Shown: positions 27,035 to 35,276 of the stretch, one piece after another
Position numbering within the stretch: position 1 is the stretch's first letter
Layout of the letters: every line of letters begins with the position of its first letter
NCBI GenBank assembly: GCA_963737425.1
Contig: CAVTSX010000003.1
Location: forward strand, 248,001 to 312,000
Direction of reading: 5' to 3'
Origin: DASXRA01 sp963737425
GTDB taxonomy: Bacteria; Actinomycetota; Actinomycetes; Mycobacteriales; Jatrophihabitantaceae
DNA length: 64,000 bases
Notes under the pieces: model-generated
What the model saw: the letters and a program-made list of their open reading frames with translations, nothing else
What the model was told of the DNA's origin: nothing
The model's database searches: none
Translations under genes and position numbers: made by a program

Positions 27035-27550
27035 GCGCGCGTATGCCGCGGAAAGGCCAAGGGCAACACCCAGCGTGAGAAACACCGCCGTGAGCACGAG
27101 GAACAGTCCGGCGTAGTCCCATCCGGAGTTGTCGGCGTCGTCGACGTACACAGCGCCCCATCCGGCGCAGTCGATATGTACCTCGCCGCTGACCGGTGCT
27201 ACGAACGTGGCGATCGCATGCGTTGGGCGCACATCGGCCGACAACACGGTGACCGTGAGCACCTGCTCGGTTTGCGCGCCTTGCGACCACGAGCATTGCG
27301 CCTGCGACGCCGAGACACCGCGATCCTGCAACGCCTTGCGGCCACCCGGCACCGAGATCTCGTAAATGTGCCCGGCGGTCAGCGACACGGTCATGGGTGG
27401 CACCGCGCCCGCGTTGTAGGAATGCTTCTCGACGCCGTTCGCCACGCGGTAGAGGCCGGCGAACAGCACCGCCGCGATGACGAGCCCGACGGCGCAGCCG
27501 CCTTTGCGCCTGGAAATCAGGGCGACAAGGTGTCGGCCGATCTTCCTCAC
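26930..27550 (-). CDS. Small membrane protein, function unknown
   Basis: 206 residues. A basic start (RKIGRHLVALISRRKGG) is followed by a span near residues 18-35, an extracytoplasmic domain of about 110 residues with two Cys (QCSWSQ and IDCAGWG), a second span (GLFLVLTAVFLTLGVALGL) and a charged tail. I recognise no family. GTG at 27550 is preceded by GGAGG at 5 bases, which fixes the start. The last 105 bases overlap the 3' end of the convergent methyltransferase gene, which is unusual here. It sits where an Rv3031-like gene would be expected between Rv3030- and Rv3032-like genes. Confidence 0.6.
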   Translation of the reverse strand: MRKIGRHLVALISRRKGGCAVGLVIAAVLFAGLYRVANGVEKHSYNAGAVPPMTVSLTAGHIYEISVPGGRKALQDRGVSASQAQCSWSQGAQTEQVLTVTVLSADVRPTHAIATFVAPVSGEVHIDCAGWGAVYVDDADNSGWDYAGLFLVLTAVFLTLGVALGLSAAYARSPWSPRDRDEVETAAEPLAGNHEVGGTDAGHVTG

Positions 27551-27623
27551 CCTGGCCTCCTCTGCCGTCGTCGGCCCCGTGCGCCCGCGTGAGCGGTACC
27601 GCCGGGTGGCAGCATCTCGCCGC

Positions 27624-27689
27624 GTGCGCGTCTTGATGTTGTCATGGGAGTACCCGCCGCTCATCGTCGGCGGTCTCGGCCGGCATGTC
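27624..27689 (+). pseudogene. N-terminal stump of a GT4 glycosyltransferase (Rv3032-like)
   Basis: Twenty-two codons from a GTG encode LMLSWEYPPLIVGGLGRHV after a short VRV start. This is the highly conserved opening of the Rv3032/GlgM-type GT4 alpha-glucosyltransferases, including the nucleotide-sugar loop GGLGRHV. After His-Val the family similarity stops abruptly, and a palindromic repeat begins 45 bases later. No further GT4 sequence is seen in any frame, so the gene was deleted to a stump. In mycobacteria the order is Rv3030-Rv3031-Rv3032. Confidence 0.6.
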
Positions 27690-27734
27690 GGAGTGCGCGT
27701 TCGCCATGCCGCGGTCAGCCGGACAGTCGCCGCA

Positions 27735-27810
27735 GGTGGGCAGTTGTCCCGCAGGTGGGCACTTATAAGTGCCCACCCGGCGCGGCAAGTGCCCACCCGT
27801 CCGCGAGGCG
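27735..27810 (+). repeat. Dispersed nested-palindrome element, copy A
   Basis: The 76-base element begins GGTGGGCAGTTGT and ends CCGCGAGGCG. Its core at 27754-27777 is a perfect palindrome made of GGTGGGCACTTA followed by its reverse complement. An outer pair (GGTGGGCAGTTG and CAAGTGCCCACC) is also inverted with one mismatch, giving four GTGGGCA-type units. A second copy lies at 52647-52720 in the opposite orientation; about 68 of 76 aligned positions agree by eye. It sits 76 bases beyond the stop of the minus-strand acyltransferase gene. The rest of the 336-base spacer holds only the glycosyltransferase stump. Confidence 0.8.
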
Positions 27811-27886
27811 CACCGCGCGGCGGACACTCCGGCACCTTTCACGTGGCGTGCGTCAACGACGTCCGTGTCGCAGCATCTGCGAGCGG

Positions 27887-28513
27887 TCAGGAGCCGACGT
27901 GGCGACGATCGCGGACGACCCGTGCCGGTGTGCCCACCGCGACGCCGTACGCCGGGATGTCGCGGGTCACCACCGAGTTCGCACCGATGACGGCACCATC
28001 GCCGATCACGACGCCTCGCACGACGGTGGTCTTGGTGCCGAGCCACACGTCATTGCCGATGCGGACCCGCGACTTCACGATGCCCTGGTCCTTGATCGGG
28101 ACGGTCACGTCGGCGTAGCGATGATCGAAATCGGAGATGTAGACGTCGTCGGCGACGAGCGCCGTATCGCCGATCTCGACGTCGAGGTAACAGTTGACCG
28201 TGTCGCGGCGGGCAAACGTGCACTTGTCGCCGATACGCAGCGTGCCGTCGTGGCAGCGGATGGCCGTACCCGCGCCGAGATGCAGCCACCGGCCGAGGAT
28301 CAGCCGGCCCAGTCCGCGCTGCGCGTACAGTTCGGCGCCACGGTCGAGGAACACGAATCCGCGGGTGATGACGTGCGGGTTGGCGACCTTGAAGCGGAAG
28401 AAACGCCAGTACCGGATCAGGTACCACGGCGTGTATGCGCGATGGCGCACCACCCACCGCAGCGACGCGATCGTGAGGAACCGAGCGCTGCCCGGCTCAC
28501 GCAGACGCGGCAT
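27887..28513 (-). CDS. Left-handed beta-helix acyltransferase (hexapeptide family)
   Basis: 208 residues, with imperfect hexapeptide repeats through the C-terminal two thirds, ending in the typical VVIGDGAVIGANSVVTRDIP and a short tail GVAVGTPARVV. Such enzymes O- or N-acetylate sugars or related acceptors using acyl-CoA. The conserved HRYADV segment contains a candidate catalytic His. The first ~60 residues (TPWYLIRYWRFFRFKV) are basic and aromatic, as in actinobacterial members. ATG at 28513 overlaps the upstream HAD gene by 17 bases. It is the last gene of a minus-strand run with HAD, methyltransferase and enoyl-CoA hydratase. Confidence 0.82.
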   Translation of the reverse strand: MPRLREPGSARFLTIASLRWVVRHRAYTPWYLIRYWRFFRFKVANPHVITRGFVFLDRGAELYAQRGLGRLILGRWLHLGAGTAIRCHDGTLRIGDKCTFARRDTVNCYLDVEIGDTALVADDVYISDFDHRYADVTVPIKDQGIVKSRVRIGNDVWLGTKTTVVRGVVIGDGAVIGANSVVTRDIPAYGVAVGTPARVVRDRRHVGS

Positions 28514-29162
28514 CGCGCTGTCCGAACAGACGCTCGTGCGCGCCAAGCAACTCACGCGGCGTCGCGAACGTCTCGACAGCACCGGCCAATTCCGCCGCCG
28601 AGCCGTATCCCCAGCCGGCGCCGAGGCAGTCGATGCTGTGTGCGCGCGCTCCGTCGACGTCGTGCGACCGGTCGCCGAGCATGAGCACATCAACCGGGTC
28701 CGGCGAACCCAGCCGGCGCAAAGCCTCGGCGATCACCTTCGCCTTCGAGTCGCGCGAGCCGTCGAGCGCATCTCCGGCGACGGTCGTGAAGAACTCGACG
28801 ATGCCGAGGTGTTCGACGATCGGCATCGCGTAGAACTCCGGCTTGCTGGTCGCGACAGCCAGGGTGACGTCGCGCGCCCGCAGGTCGGCCAACACCGCGA
28901 GCATGCCGTCGTAGACGGAGGTTTCGAACATCGCGGTGTCGTAGTGGCGGCGATAGGCCTCGATGATCGCCGGCACACGGTCGACACCTACGAGCGGTGG
29001 AAGCGACTCGTAGAAGGGCGGACCGAGCAGGGCGCGTTCGGTGGCGTCGTCCAATGGCGGCACCCCGACGTCTGCGAAAGCTTGCCGCAATGACGCGAGA
29101 ATGCCCGGTGCGGAGTCCGACAGCGTTCCGTCAAGGTCGATCAGGACGACTCGCGCGCTCAC
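28497..29162 (-). CDS. HAD-superfamily phosphatase (phosphoglycolate phosphatase-like)
   Basis: 221 residues. Motif I is DLDGTLSDSAPG with the nucleophile Asp and acid/base Asp; motif II is the Thr/Ser in VATSKPE; motif III includes the Lys of SKAKVI; motif IV is MLGDRSHDVDGA. An alpha-helical cap lies at about residues 16-80. The PGP/Gph resemblance suggests a small phosphomonoester substrate, not identified. The GTG start overlaps the preceding methyltransferase stop by 4 bp, which supports the start and coupling. Confidence 0.85.
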   Translation of the reverse strand: MSARVVLIDLDGTLSDSAPGILASLRQAFADVGVPPLDDATERALLGPPFYESLPPLVGVDRVPAIIEAYRRHYDTAMFETSVYDGMLAVLADLRARDVTLAVATSKPEFYAMPIVEHLGIVEFFTTVAGDALDGSRDSKAKVIAEALRRLGSPDPVDVLMLGDRSHDVDGARAHSIDCLGAGWGYGSAAELAGAVETFATPRELLGAHERLFGQRDAASA

Positions 29163-30109
29163 CGCGGCTTGAACCCGGTGATCTCGGCGTTGTAGTAGAG
29201 GTCCTTCGGCACGATGTGTGACAAGGCTCTGTCCACTGTGGACAGACGCTGCCAGCCCGTCACGGCGAAGTTGGCCCACCGCAGACCCAGCTTCTCGCGC
29301 GGCACCGCGTACTCGAACGTGCGCACCGGCCAGCCGAACCAGGCCGCGGTGAGCTCCTCGCATTTCGTCTCGACGTCGACCGCGCCGGCGCGCAGGGCCA
29401 TGCGCTGCAGCTCTGACGGCACGAACGTGTGCAGGTCGACGACGGACTCCAGTGCGGCAGCGCGCGAGGACTCGTCGAGTTCTGCACGCGGGCGGCGCCA
29501 TGCCGCCAGGGCAGGCAGCCGGGTTGCCCGCGTTGCCGCCCACCAGGTGGCCCGCGAAAGCCGACGCGCGACGAAGTCGCCCCACCTGGTCGGCTCGCCG
29601 GCGAAGACGAACCGCCCGCCCGGCTTGAGCACGCGCAGCACCTCGCGAAGGGACTGCTCGACGTCGGGGATGTGATGCAGCACCGCGTGCCCGACGACCA
29701 GGTCGAACGTGGCGTCGCCGTAAGGGATTCGCTCGGCATCGGCGACACGGCCCTCGATGTCGAAGCCGAGCCGGGACGCATTGCGTTGCGCCACCTCGAC
29801 CATGCCCGGGCTCAGATCGGTGACGTGCCCCTCGTCGAGCACACCGGCGAGTTTGAGGTTCAGCAGGAAGAAACCCGTGCCGCTGCCGAGTTCGAGCGTC
29901 TTGCGATAGGGCCAGCCGGCTCGGCCGGCGATGTTGGCGAAGCGGTCCCGGGCATAGTCGATGCACCGCTCGTCGAAGGAGATCGACCACTTCTCGTCGT
30001 AGCTGGCCGCCTCCCAGTCGTGATAGAGCACATTGGCGAGCTTCGGATCGCTCCAGGCGGCCTCGACCTGCTCGGCCGTGGCATTCGGATTCGGCGCAAC
30101 GACTGACAC
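29159..30109 (-). CDS. Class I SAM-dependent methyltransferase
   Basis: 316 residues. Motif I is TLELGSGTGFFLLNL near residue 60, motif II/III include VTDLSPGM and VADAERIPYGDATFDLVVGHAVLHHI, and the post-motif is LRVLKPGGRFVFAGEP. The ~110-residue C-terminal part is not a known catalytic domain and probably shapes the acceptor site. The acceptor is unknown. I chose the GTG at 30109, one base after the enoyl-CoA hydratase stop; the reading frame upstream would run through that gene. It overlaps the HAD gene by 4 bp. Confidence 0.82.
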   Translation of the reverse strand: MSVVAPNPNATAEQVEAAWSDPKLANVLYHDWEAASYDEKWSISFDERCIDYARDRFANIAGRAGWPYRKTLELGSGTGFFLLNLKLAGVLDEGHVTDLSPGMVEVAQRNASRLGFDIEGRVADAERIPYGDATFDLVVGHAVLHHIPDVEQSLREVLRVLKPGGRFVFAGEPTRWGDFVARRLSRATWWAATRATRLPALAAWRRPRAELDESSRAAALESVVDLHTFVPSELQRMALRAGAVDVETKCEELTAAWFGWPVRTFEYAVPREKLGLRWANFAVTGWQRLSTVDRALSHIVPKDLYYNAEITGFKPR

Positions 30110-30110
30110 G

Positions 30111-30911
30111 TCAGGTCCCGGAGAACTCGGCCTTGCCGGGGCCGTGCTCGATGAACGACTGCATGCCGACGCGCCGGTCATCGGTGGCGAACAGCGACGC
30201 GAACAGGTGTGCCTCCAGGCGCAGGCCGTTGCCGAGGTCAGTGTCGAGGCCGCCGTCGATGGCGGCCTTGGCCGCACGCAGCGCCAGGGCGGGACCGGCC
30301 GCGTAGGAGGCGGCCATGCCCAGGGCGGTCGAGTACACGTCCTGCGCGGGCACCACGGTGTCGACCAGGCCCAGGCCGAGCGCCTCGCCGGCGTCGACGA
30401 AGCGCCCGGAGTAGATCAGATCCTTCGCGCGGGCCGGGCCGATCAGCCGCGGCAGGCGCTGGGTGGCTCCGGCACCGGGGATGATGCCGAGCAGCATCTC
30501 CGGCTGGCCCCACTTCGCGTTCTCGGCGCTGACCCGGAAGTCAGCGGCCAGGGCCAGCTCGCAGCCCCCACCGAGGGCGTAGCCGGTGACCGCGGCGATA
30601 ACGGGCTTGGGCAGCCGGGCGATGGCGTCCAGCGACGACGACAGGCGCTGCGAGTCACGCATCATCGCGGCGTGGTCCATGGCCGCGAATTCCTTGACGT
30701 CGGCGCCCGCGGCGAAGACCTTCTCGCCGCCGTAGATCACGACGGCGCGTACCGAGTCGTCGGACTCGAGCCGGCGGGCGGCGTCGCGAAGTTCCTCCTG
30801 CATCTGGGTGTTCAGGGCGTTCATCGGCGGACGGTTCAGACGGATCGTCGCCACGCCGGCCGGTGAGCCGGCGCTGCCGTCACCGAGTTCGATGCCTACC
30901 AGATCACCCAC
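30111..30911 (-). CDS. Enoyl-CoA hydratase (crotonase family)
   Basis: 266 residues. It hydrates trans-2-enoyl-CoA to 3-hydroxyacyl-CoA in beta-oxidation. Both catalytic glutamates are present: one in GGGCELALAADF and one in GQPEMLLGIIPG. The oxyanion-hole segment is FAAGADVKEF. Length and motifs are typical for short-chain EchA8-like hydratases. First gene of the minus-strand run leading to the methyltransferase, HAD and acyltransferase genes; the exact chain-length preference cannot be told from sequence. Confidence 0.92.
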   Translation of the reverse strand: MGDLVGIELGDGSAGSPAGVATIRLNRPPMNALNTQMQEELRDAARRLESDDSVRAVVIYGGEKVFAAGADVKEFAAMDHAAMMRDSQRLSSSLDAIARLPKPVIAAVTGYALGGGCELALAADFRVSAENAKWGQPEMLLGIIPGAGATQRLPRLIGPARAKDLIYSGRFVDAGEALGLGLVDTVVPAQDVYSTALGMAASYAAGPALALRAAKAAIDGGLDTDLGNGLRLEAHLFASLFATDDRRVGMQSFIEHGPGKAEFSGT

Positions 30912-30994
30912 GAACGTGCCCCTTCGCCTCGCCCGACCAGACCGCGGACGAGCCTAGTGGTCCCCTGCCGATGTGGCGTCGCCCACTGGCCTGG

Positions 30995-31795
30995 CTAGTC
31001 GTCGGCGCGGGCGAAGAACCGGCCCCGGCGCCGCCAGACACCGATCGGCGTGGCGAATGTCTCGGACAAGGTCTCCGAGTCGAGCACATCGTGGATCAGG
31101 CCCGCGACGACGACCCGGCCATCACGCAGCAGCATGGCGTGCGTGATGCCCTCGGGTATCTCCTCGACGTGGTGGGTGACCAGGACGGTGGTCGGGGCGT
31201 CCGGGTCGGCGGCCAGCCGCCGCAGACGGCGCACCAGATCCTCGCGCCCGCCCAGGTCCATACCGGCGGCCGGTTCGTCCAGAAGCAGCAACTCGGGGTC
31301 GGTCATCAGCGCGCGGGCGATCTGGACCCGCTTGCGCTCGCCCTCGCTCAGCGTGCGGTACATGCGATCGGCCAGATCGCCCACTCCGAACCGTTCGAGC
31401 AGTTTCGTCGCCCGCCGCACGTCAAGGCGCCCGTACGCCTCGCGCCAGCGGCCGATCACCGCGTATCCGGCGCTGATGACGATGTCGACAACCGTCTCGT
31501 TGCCGGGAATTCGCTGTGCCAACGCTGCGCTGGTGAATCCGATGCGCGGGCGCAGTTCGAACACGTCGACCTTGCCGAGCCGCTCGCCGAGAACGTAGGC
31601 GTCGCCCTCGGTCGGGTGCAGGAGCGCGCCGGCGAGCTGCAGCAGGGTGGTCTTGCCAGCTCCGTTGGGCCCGATGATGACCCAGCGCTCGTCGAGTTCG
31701 ACCGTCCAGTCGACGGAGTCGAGCAGCACCTTCTGGCCGCGTCGCACGGTCACCCCGGCGAACTGCAGCACAGCGTCGGCATTGATCTCCGCCAC
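30995..31795 (-). CDS. ABC transporter-type ATPase
   Basis: 266-residue stand-alone ABC ATPase. Walker A is GPNGAGKTT, the signature is LSEGERKRVQIARAL, Walker B is LLLLDEPAAGMD and the switch is VTHHVEE. Its best resemblance is to actinobacterial ModF/PhnC-like soluble ATPases with no neighbouring permease. No membrane partner is encoded nearby, so the role is unknown. GTG at 31795 is preferred; an upstream in-frame start would reach into the divergent spacer of 65 bases shared with glgX. Confidence 0.85.
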   Translation of the reverse strand: MAEINADAVLQFAGVTVRRGQKVLLDSVDWTVELDERWVIIGPNGAGKTTLLQLAGALLHPTEGDAYVLGERLGKVDVFELRPRIGFTSAALAQRIPGNETVVDIVISAGYAVIGRWREAYGRLDVRRATKLLERFGVGDLADRMYRTLSEGERKRVQIARALMTDPELLLLDEPAAGMDLGGREDLVRRLRRLAADPDAPTTVLVTHHVEEIPEGITHAMLLRDGRVVVAGLIHDVLDSETLSETFATPIGVWRRRGRFFARADD

Positions 31796-31860
31796 ACGGC
31801 CTATCCAACAGCACTGGCTTTGCACGCTCGCGCACGGCAACCAGTTACAGTCCCGACACC

Positions 31861-33984
31861 ATGAACGCCGCGACTCCAGAAGGGTCCCGATCCCCCGCCT
31901 GGCCGGGACGACCGTTCCCGCTGGGCGCGACCTGGGACGGCCACGGCACCAACTTCGCGCTGTGGTCCTCGAGCGCTTCGGCCGTGTCGCTGTGCCTGTT
32001 CGACGGCGACGGCACAGAGCGGCGAGTCCCGCTGGAGGATCGCACCTACCAGGTCTGGCACGGATACCTGCCCGACGTCGGGCCGGGTCAGCTGTACGGC
32101 TTCCGGGTCGACGGGCCCTTCGATCCGGCGCGTGGCCAGTTCCACAGCCCGGCCAAGCTGCTGGTCGATCCGTACGCCCGAGCCATCGTCGGCGAGTTCA
32201 CCGACCACCCGGCCGTGTACGCGGGCACCGACGACTCGGCGCCGTACGTCCCGCGCTCGGCCATCGTCGACGGCTCGTTCTCCTGGGACGGCGACCACCG
32301 TCCGGACGTGCCGTGGGCCGACACGATCATCTACGAGCTGCACGTGCGTGGCTTCACTCGACGCCATCCCGGCATCCCCGAGCACTTGCGCGGCACGTAC
32401 GCGGGCCTGGGTCACCCGGCCGCGATCGAGTACCTGCGCGCGCTGGGCGTGACCGCCGTCGAACTGCTGCCGATCCACCAGTTCGTCACCGAACCTGCCG
32501 TTCAGCGCAGGGGAAGGCACAACTTCTGGGGGTACAACACCCTCGGCTTCTTCGCGCCGCACGCGGGGTACTCCTCGACGCCCGTGGGCAACGGCGAGAT
32601 CGTGCGCGAGTTCAAGGCGATGGTGCGCGCCCTGCACGCTGCGGGCATCGAGGTGATCCTCGACGTCGTCTACAACCACACCTGTGAAGGCGGCCCGGAC
32701 GGCCCGGTGCTGTCGTTCCGGGGCATCGACAACACTGCCTACTACCGGTTGGCTCCCGACAACCCGGGGAGCTACCTCGACTACACCGGGTGCGGCAACA
32801 CGTTCGATCCGCGGCTGCCGTTCCCGCTGCAGTTGATCATGGATTCGCTGCGCTACTGGGCCACCGAGATGCACGTCGACGGTTTCCGCTTCGATCTTGC
32901 TTCGGCCCTGGCGCGCTCGTTGCACGATGTCGACAAACTGTCGGCCTTCTTCGACACGATCCACCAGGATCCCGTTATCTCACAGGTGAAATTGATCGCC
33001 GAGCCGTGGGACGTCGGCGACGGCGGCTATCAGGTCGGCGACTTCCCTCCACTGTGGACGGAGTGGAACGGAAAGTACCGCGATACGGTCCGCTCGTTCT
33101 GGGGGCCGGGATCCGGTGGCGTGCGCGATCTGGCCTATCGCCTCTCCGGCTCGTCGGACCTCTACGCCGACGACGGCCGACTGCCGTACGCGTCCATCAA
33201 CTTCATCACCGCGCATGACGGGTTCACCCTGCGCGACCTGGTCACCTACGAGCACAAGCACAACGAGGCCAACGGCGAGTCGAACCGTGACGGCACCAAC
33301 GACAACCGTTCCTACAACTGCGGCGCTGAGGGCGAAATCGCCGATCCGGCGATCCGCGCGCTGAGACTGCGGCAGGCGCGAAATCTTCTGGTGACCCTCC
33401 TGCTGTCGACCGGCGCGCCGATGCTCGTGGCGGGCGACGAGCGCTGGCGCACTCAGGGCGGCAACAACAACGCGTACGTGCAGGACAACGAGACGTCCTG
33501 GGTCGACTGGTCTTCGTCGGCCGAAGTCGCCGACCTGCTGTCCCTGTCGCAACGGCTCATCGCGCTTCGCCGCTCGTCTCCGGTGCTGCGTCAGCGCGCG
33601 TTCTTCGACGGACGACCCGTGCCGGGCGGAGACGGGTGCAAGGACCTCGCCTGGTTCCATCCGGCCGGCCGCGAACTGGCCGACGGCGACTGGTTCGACA
33701 ACGGGTTACAGACGCTCGGCATGTACCTCGACGGCCGCGGGCTACGCCAACGCGGCCCGCAGGGCGAGGTGATCGTCGACGATTCCTACCTGCTGATCCT
33801 GCACGCCGGCGACGGCGAGGCGTCCTTCGCCCTGCCGGGAGGGCAGTGGGCCTCCTCCTACGAGCCGGTGATCGACACCGCGCTCGAGAGCGGGTGGCCG
33901 CCGGATGCGACGGCGATCCCGGCCGACTCCGCGATCAAGTTCGGACCACGGACGTCGATGCTGCTGCGCGTGCGCCGCGACTGA
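31861..33984 (+). CDS. glgX: Glycogen debranching enzyme GlgX
   Basis: 707-residue GH13 isoamylase-type enzyme that hydrolyses alpha-1,6 branches of glycogen limit dextrins. A CBM48-like N-terminal domain is followed by the barrel. Catalytic residues are visible: nucleophile Asp in MHVDGFRFDLAS, acid Glu in LIAEPWDVG and Asp in TAHDGFTLRD. Family marks WGYNTLGFFAPH and GGNNNAYVQDN are present. It stands upstream of the GlgE cluster on the same strand and acts with GlgP in glucan breakdown. Immediately 3' is a convergent peptidase gene 13 bases away. Confidence 0.95.
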   Translation: MNAATPEGSRSPAWPGRPFPLGATWDGHGTNFALWSSSASAVSLCLFDGDGTERRVPLEDRTYQVWHGYLPDVGPGQLYGFRVDGPFDPARGQFHSPAKLLVDPYARAIVGEFTDHPAVYAGTDDSAPYVPRSAIVDGSFSWDGDHRPDVPWADTIIYELHVRGFTRRHPGIPEHLRGTYAGLGHPAAIEYLRALGVTAVELLPIHQFVTEPAVQRRGRHNFWGYNTLGFFAPHAGYSSTPVGNGEIVREFKAMVRALHAAGIEVILDVVYNHTCEGGPDGPVLSFRGIDNTAYYRLAPDNPGSYLDYTGCGNTFDPRLPFPLQLIMDSLRYWATEMHVDGFRFDLASALARSLHDVDKLSAFFDTIHQDPVISQVKLIAEPWDVGDGGYQVGDFPPLWTEWNGKYRDTVRSFWGPGSGGVRDLAYRLSGSSDLYADDGRLPYASINFITAHDGFTLRDLVTYEHKHNEANGESNRDGTNDNRSYNCGAEGEIADPAIRALRLRQARNLLVTLLLSTGAPMLVAGDERWRTQGGNNNAYVQDNETSWVDWSSSAEVADLLSLSQRLIALRRSSPVLRQRAFFDGRPVPGGDGCKDLAWFHPAGRELADGDWFDNGLQTLGMYLDGRGLRQRGPQGEVIVDDSYLLILHAGDGEASFALPGGQWASSYEPVIDTALESGWPPDATAIPADSAIKFGPRTSMLLRVRRD

Positions 33985-33997
33985 CGCACCGCTTGCC

Positions 33998-35140
33998 TCA
34001 GCGGCAGAACTCGATGGCCGCGGCGGTCAGGACGCGAGCGCAGGCAATCGTCCCGGGCACGCTGACCCACTCGACCTCGGCGTGGGCGCCGTCGCCGTCC
34101 GGCCCGAACAGCACGGTGGGGATGCCGGCCTCGGCCAGGAACGCAGAGTCGGCCCAGTAGCTGACGCCGGTAGGTTCGCACGGACGCCCCAGCACGCCGC
34201 TGGCGGCGCTCGTGAGAACCCGCACGATCTCGGCATCGGCGTCGGTCTCGAACGGGGCGCGGTGCAGGGTGGTACGGGTCCGGGTCTTGAGCTCCGGATC
34301 AGCTACCCGGCAGGCGGCGAGCAGATCGGCTATGTCGCGCTCGACGTCGGCCGCGGTCTCGCCGGGCAGGGTGCGCCGCTCGACGGTGAGCACGCAACGT
34401 TCGGGGATCGTCGGCTCCTCGCGGCCGCCCGCGATGAGTGATCCGTGCAGCGTGCCCGGGCCGAGGCTGGCGTGGATGCGCCGGTGGGCCAGTTCGCGGT
34501 TAAGGTCGGCCAGCGCGACCAGCACGGGTCCCGCCTTGAGAATGGCATCGACGCCCAGCTGCGGCCGCGAGCCGTGGGCCGCCTTGCCGACGACCTCGAT
34601 CTCGGTCCAGACGAAGCCCTTGTGGGCAGTCGCCACTTCCAGCTCCGTGGGTTCGGTGACGATCGCAGCGTCGGCGCGGACCCGCCTGAGCACCTCGACG
34701 ACGCCCGACGAGGAATGCTCCTCGTCGGCCACCGCGGCCAGCGTCACCTGCCCGGACAACCCGGCAGCGGCCGCGTCGCGGCAGGCGATCATGGCGGCAG
34801 CCAGTCCGGCCTTCATGTCGTAGGCACCACGGCCGTAAAGCCGCTCGCCCTCAACCCGAGGTGTATGCGGATCGGTAACGCCCGCCCCGCCGACGGTGTC
34901 GAGATGTCCGCACAGCATCAGCGTGCGGCCGCCGCCATCCCGGCTCGAGCTCAGGATGACGTTGGGGCGACCCGGCGTGTCTTCGATCGTCTCGACGGTC
35001 AGGCCGGCTCGGCGGCCCCAATCGGCGACGAACTCGGCGATGCGTGACTCGCCCGCCGCCCCGCTGACCAGGGTCGGATTGATCGAGTCGATGGCGACCA
35101 ACTCGCTGAGCAGGTCGATCACGTCACGATCGGAATTCAT
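33998..35140 (-). CDS. M20-family metallohydrolase (ArgE/DapE/CPG2-like)
   Basis: 380-residue cytoplasmic metal-dependent amidohydrolase. Metal ligands are visible: His in LCGHLDT, bridging Asp in GRGAYDMKAG, Glu-Glu in ADEEHSSSG, Glu in IVTEPTELE and His in GDGAHAEVEW. A dimerisation lid lies at about residues 180-290 (KAAHGSRPQ...). It removes an acyl or peptide group from an amino-acid-type substrate; which one is unknown. No pathway partners are adjacent. Length is typical. Confidence 0.88.
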   Translation of the reverse strand: MNSDRDVIDLLSELVAIDSINPTLVSGAAGESRIAEFVADWGRRAGLTVETIEDTPGRPNVILSSSRDGGGRTLMLCGHLDTVGGAGVTDPHTPRVEGERLYGRGAYDMKAGLAAAMIACRDAAAAGLSGQVTLAAVADEEHSSSGVVEVLRRVRADAAIVTEPTELEVATAHKGFVWTEIEVVGKAAHGSRPQLGVDAILKAGPVLVALADLNRELAHRRIHASLGPGTLHGSLIAGGREEPTIPERCVLTVERRTLPGETAADVERDIADLLAACRVADPELKTRTRTTLHRAPFETDADAEIVRVLTSAASGVLGRPCEPTGVSYWADSAFLAEAGIPTVLFGPDGDGAHAEVEWVSVPGTIACARVLTAAAIEFCR

Positions 35141-35276
35141 GTGCGGACTCCTCGATGGTCAGGGCGGGCGAAACACCCGCCGCGCCCATCGTCGGTATCG
35201 AACGCGGGCATGGCGGAGAGCTTGCCGCGCTCCCCCGCGCCGCGTTCCGCCGGCCCCCGGCAGCCCGCCGGATGCC

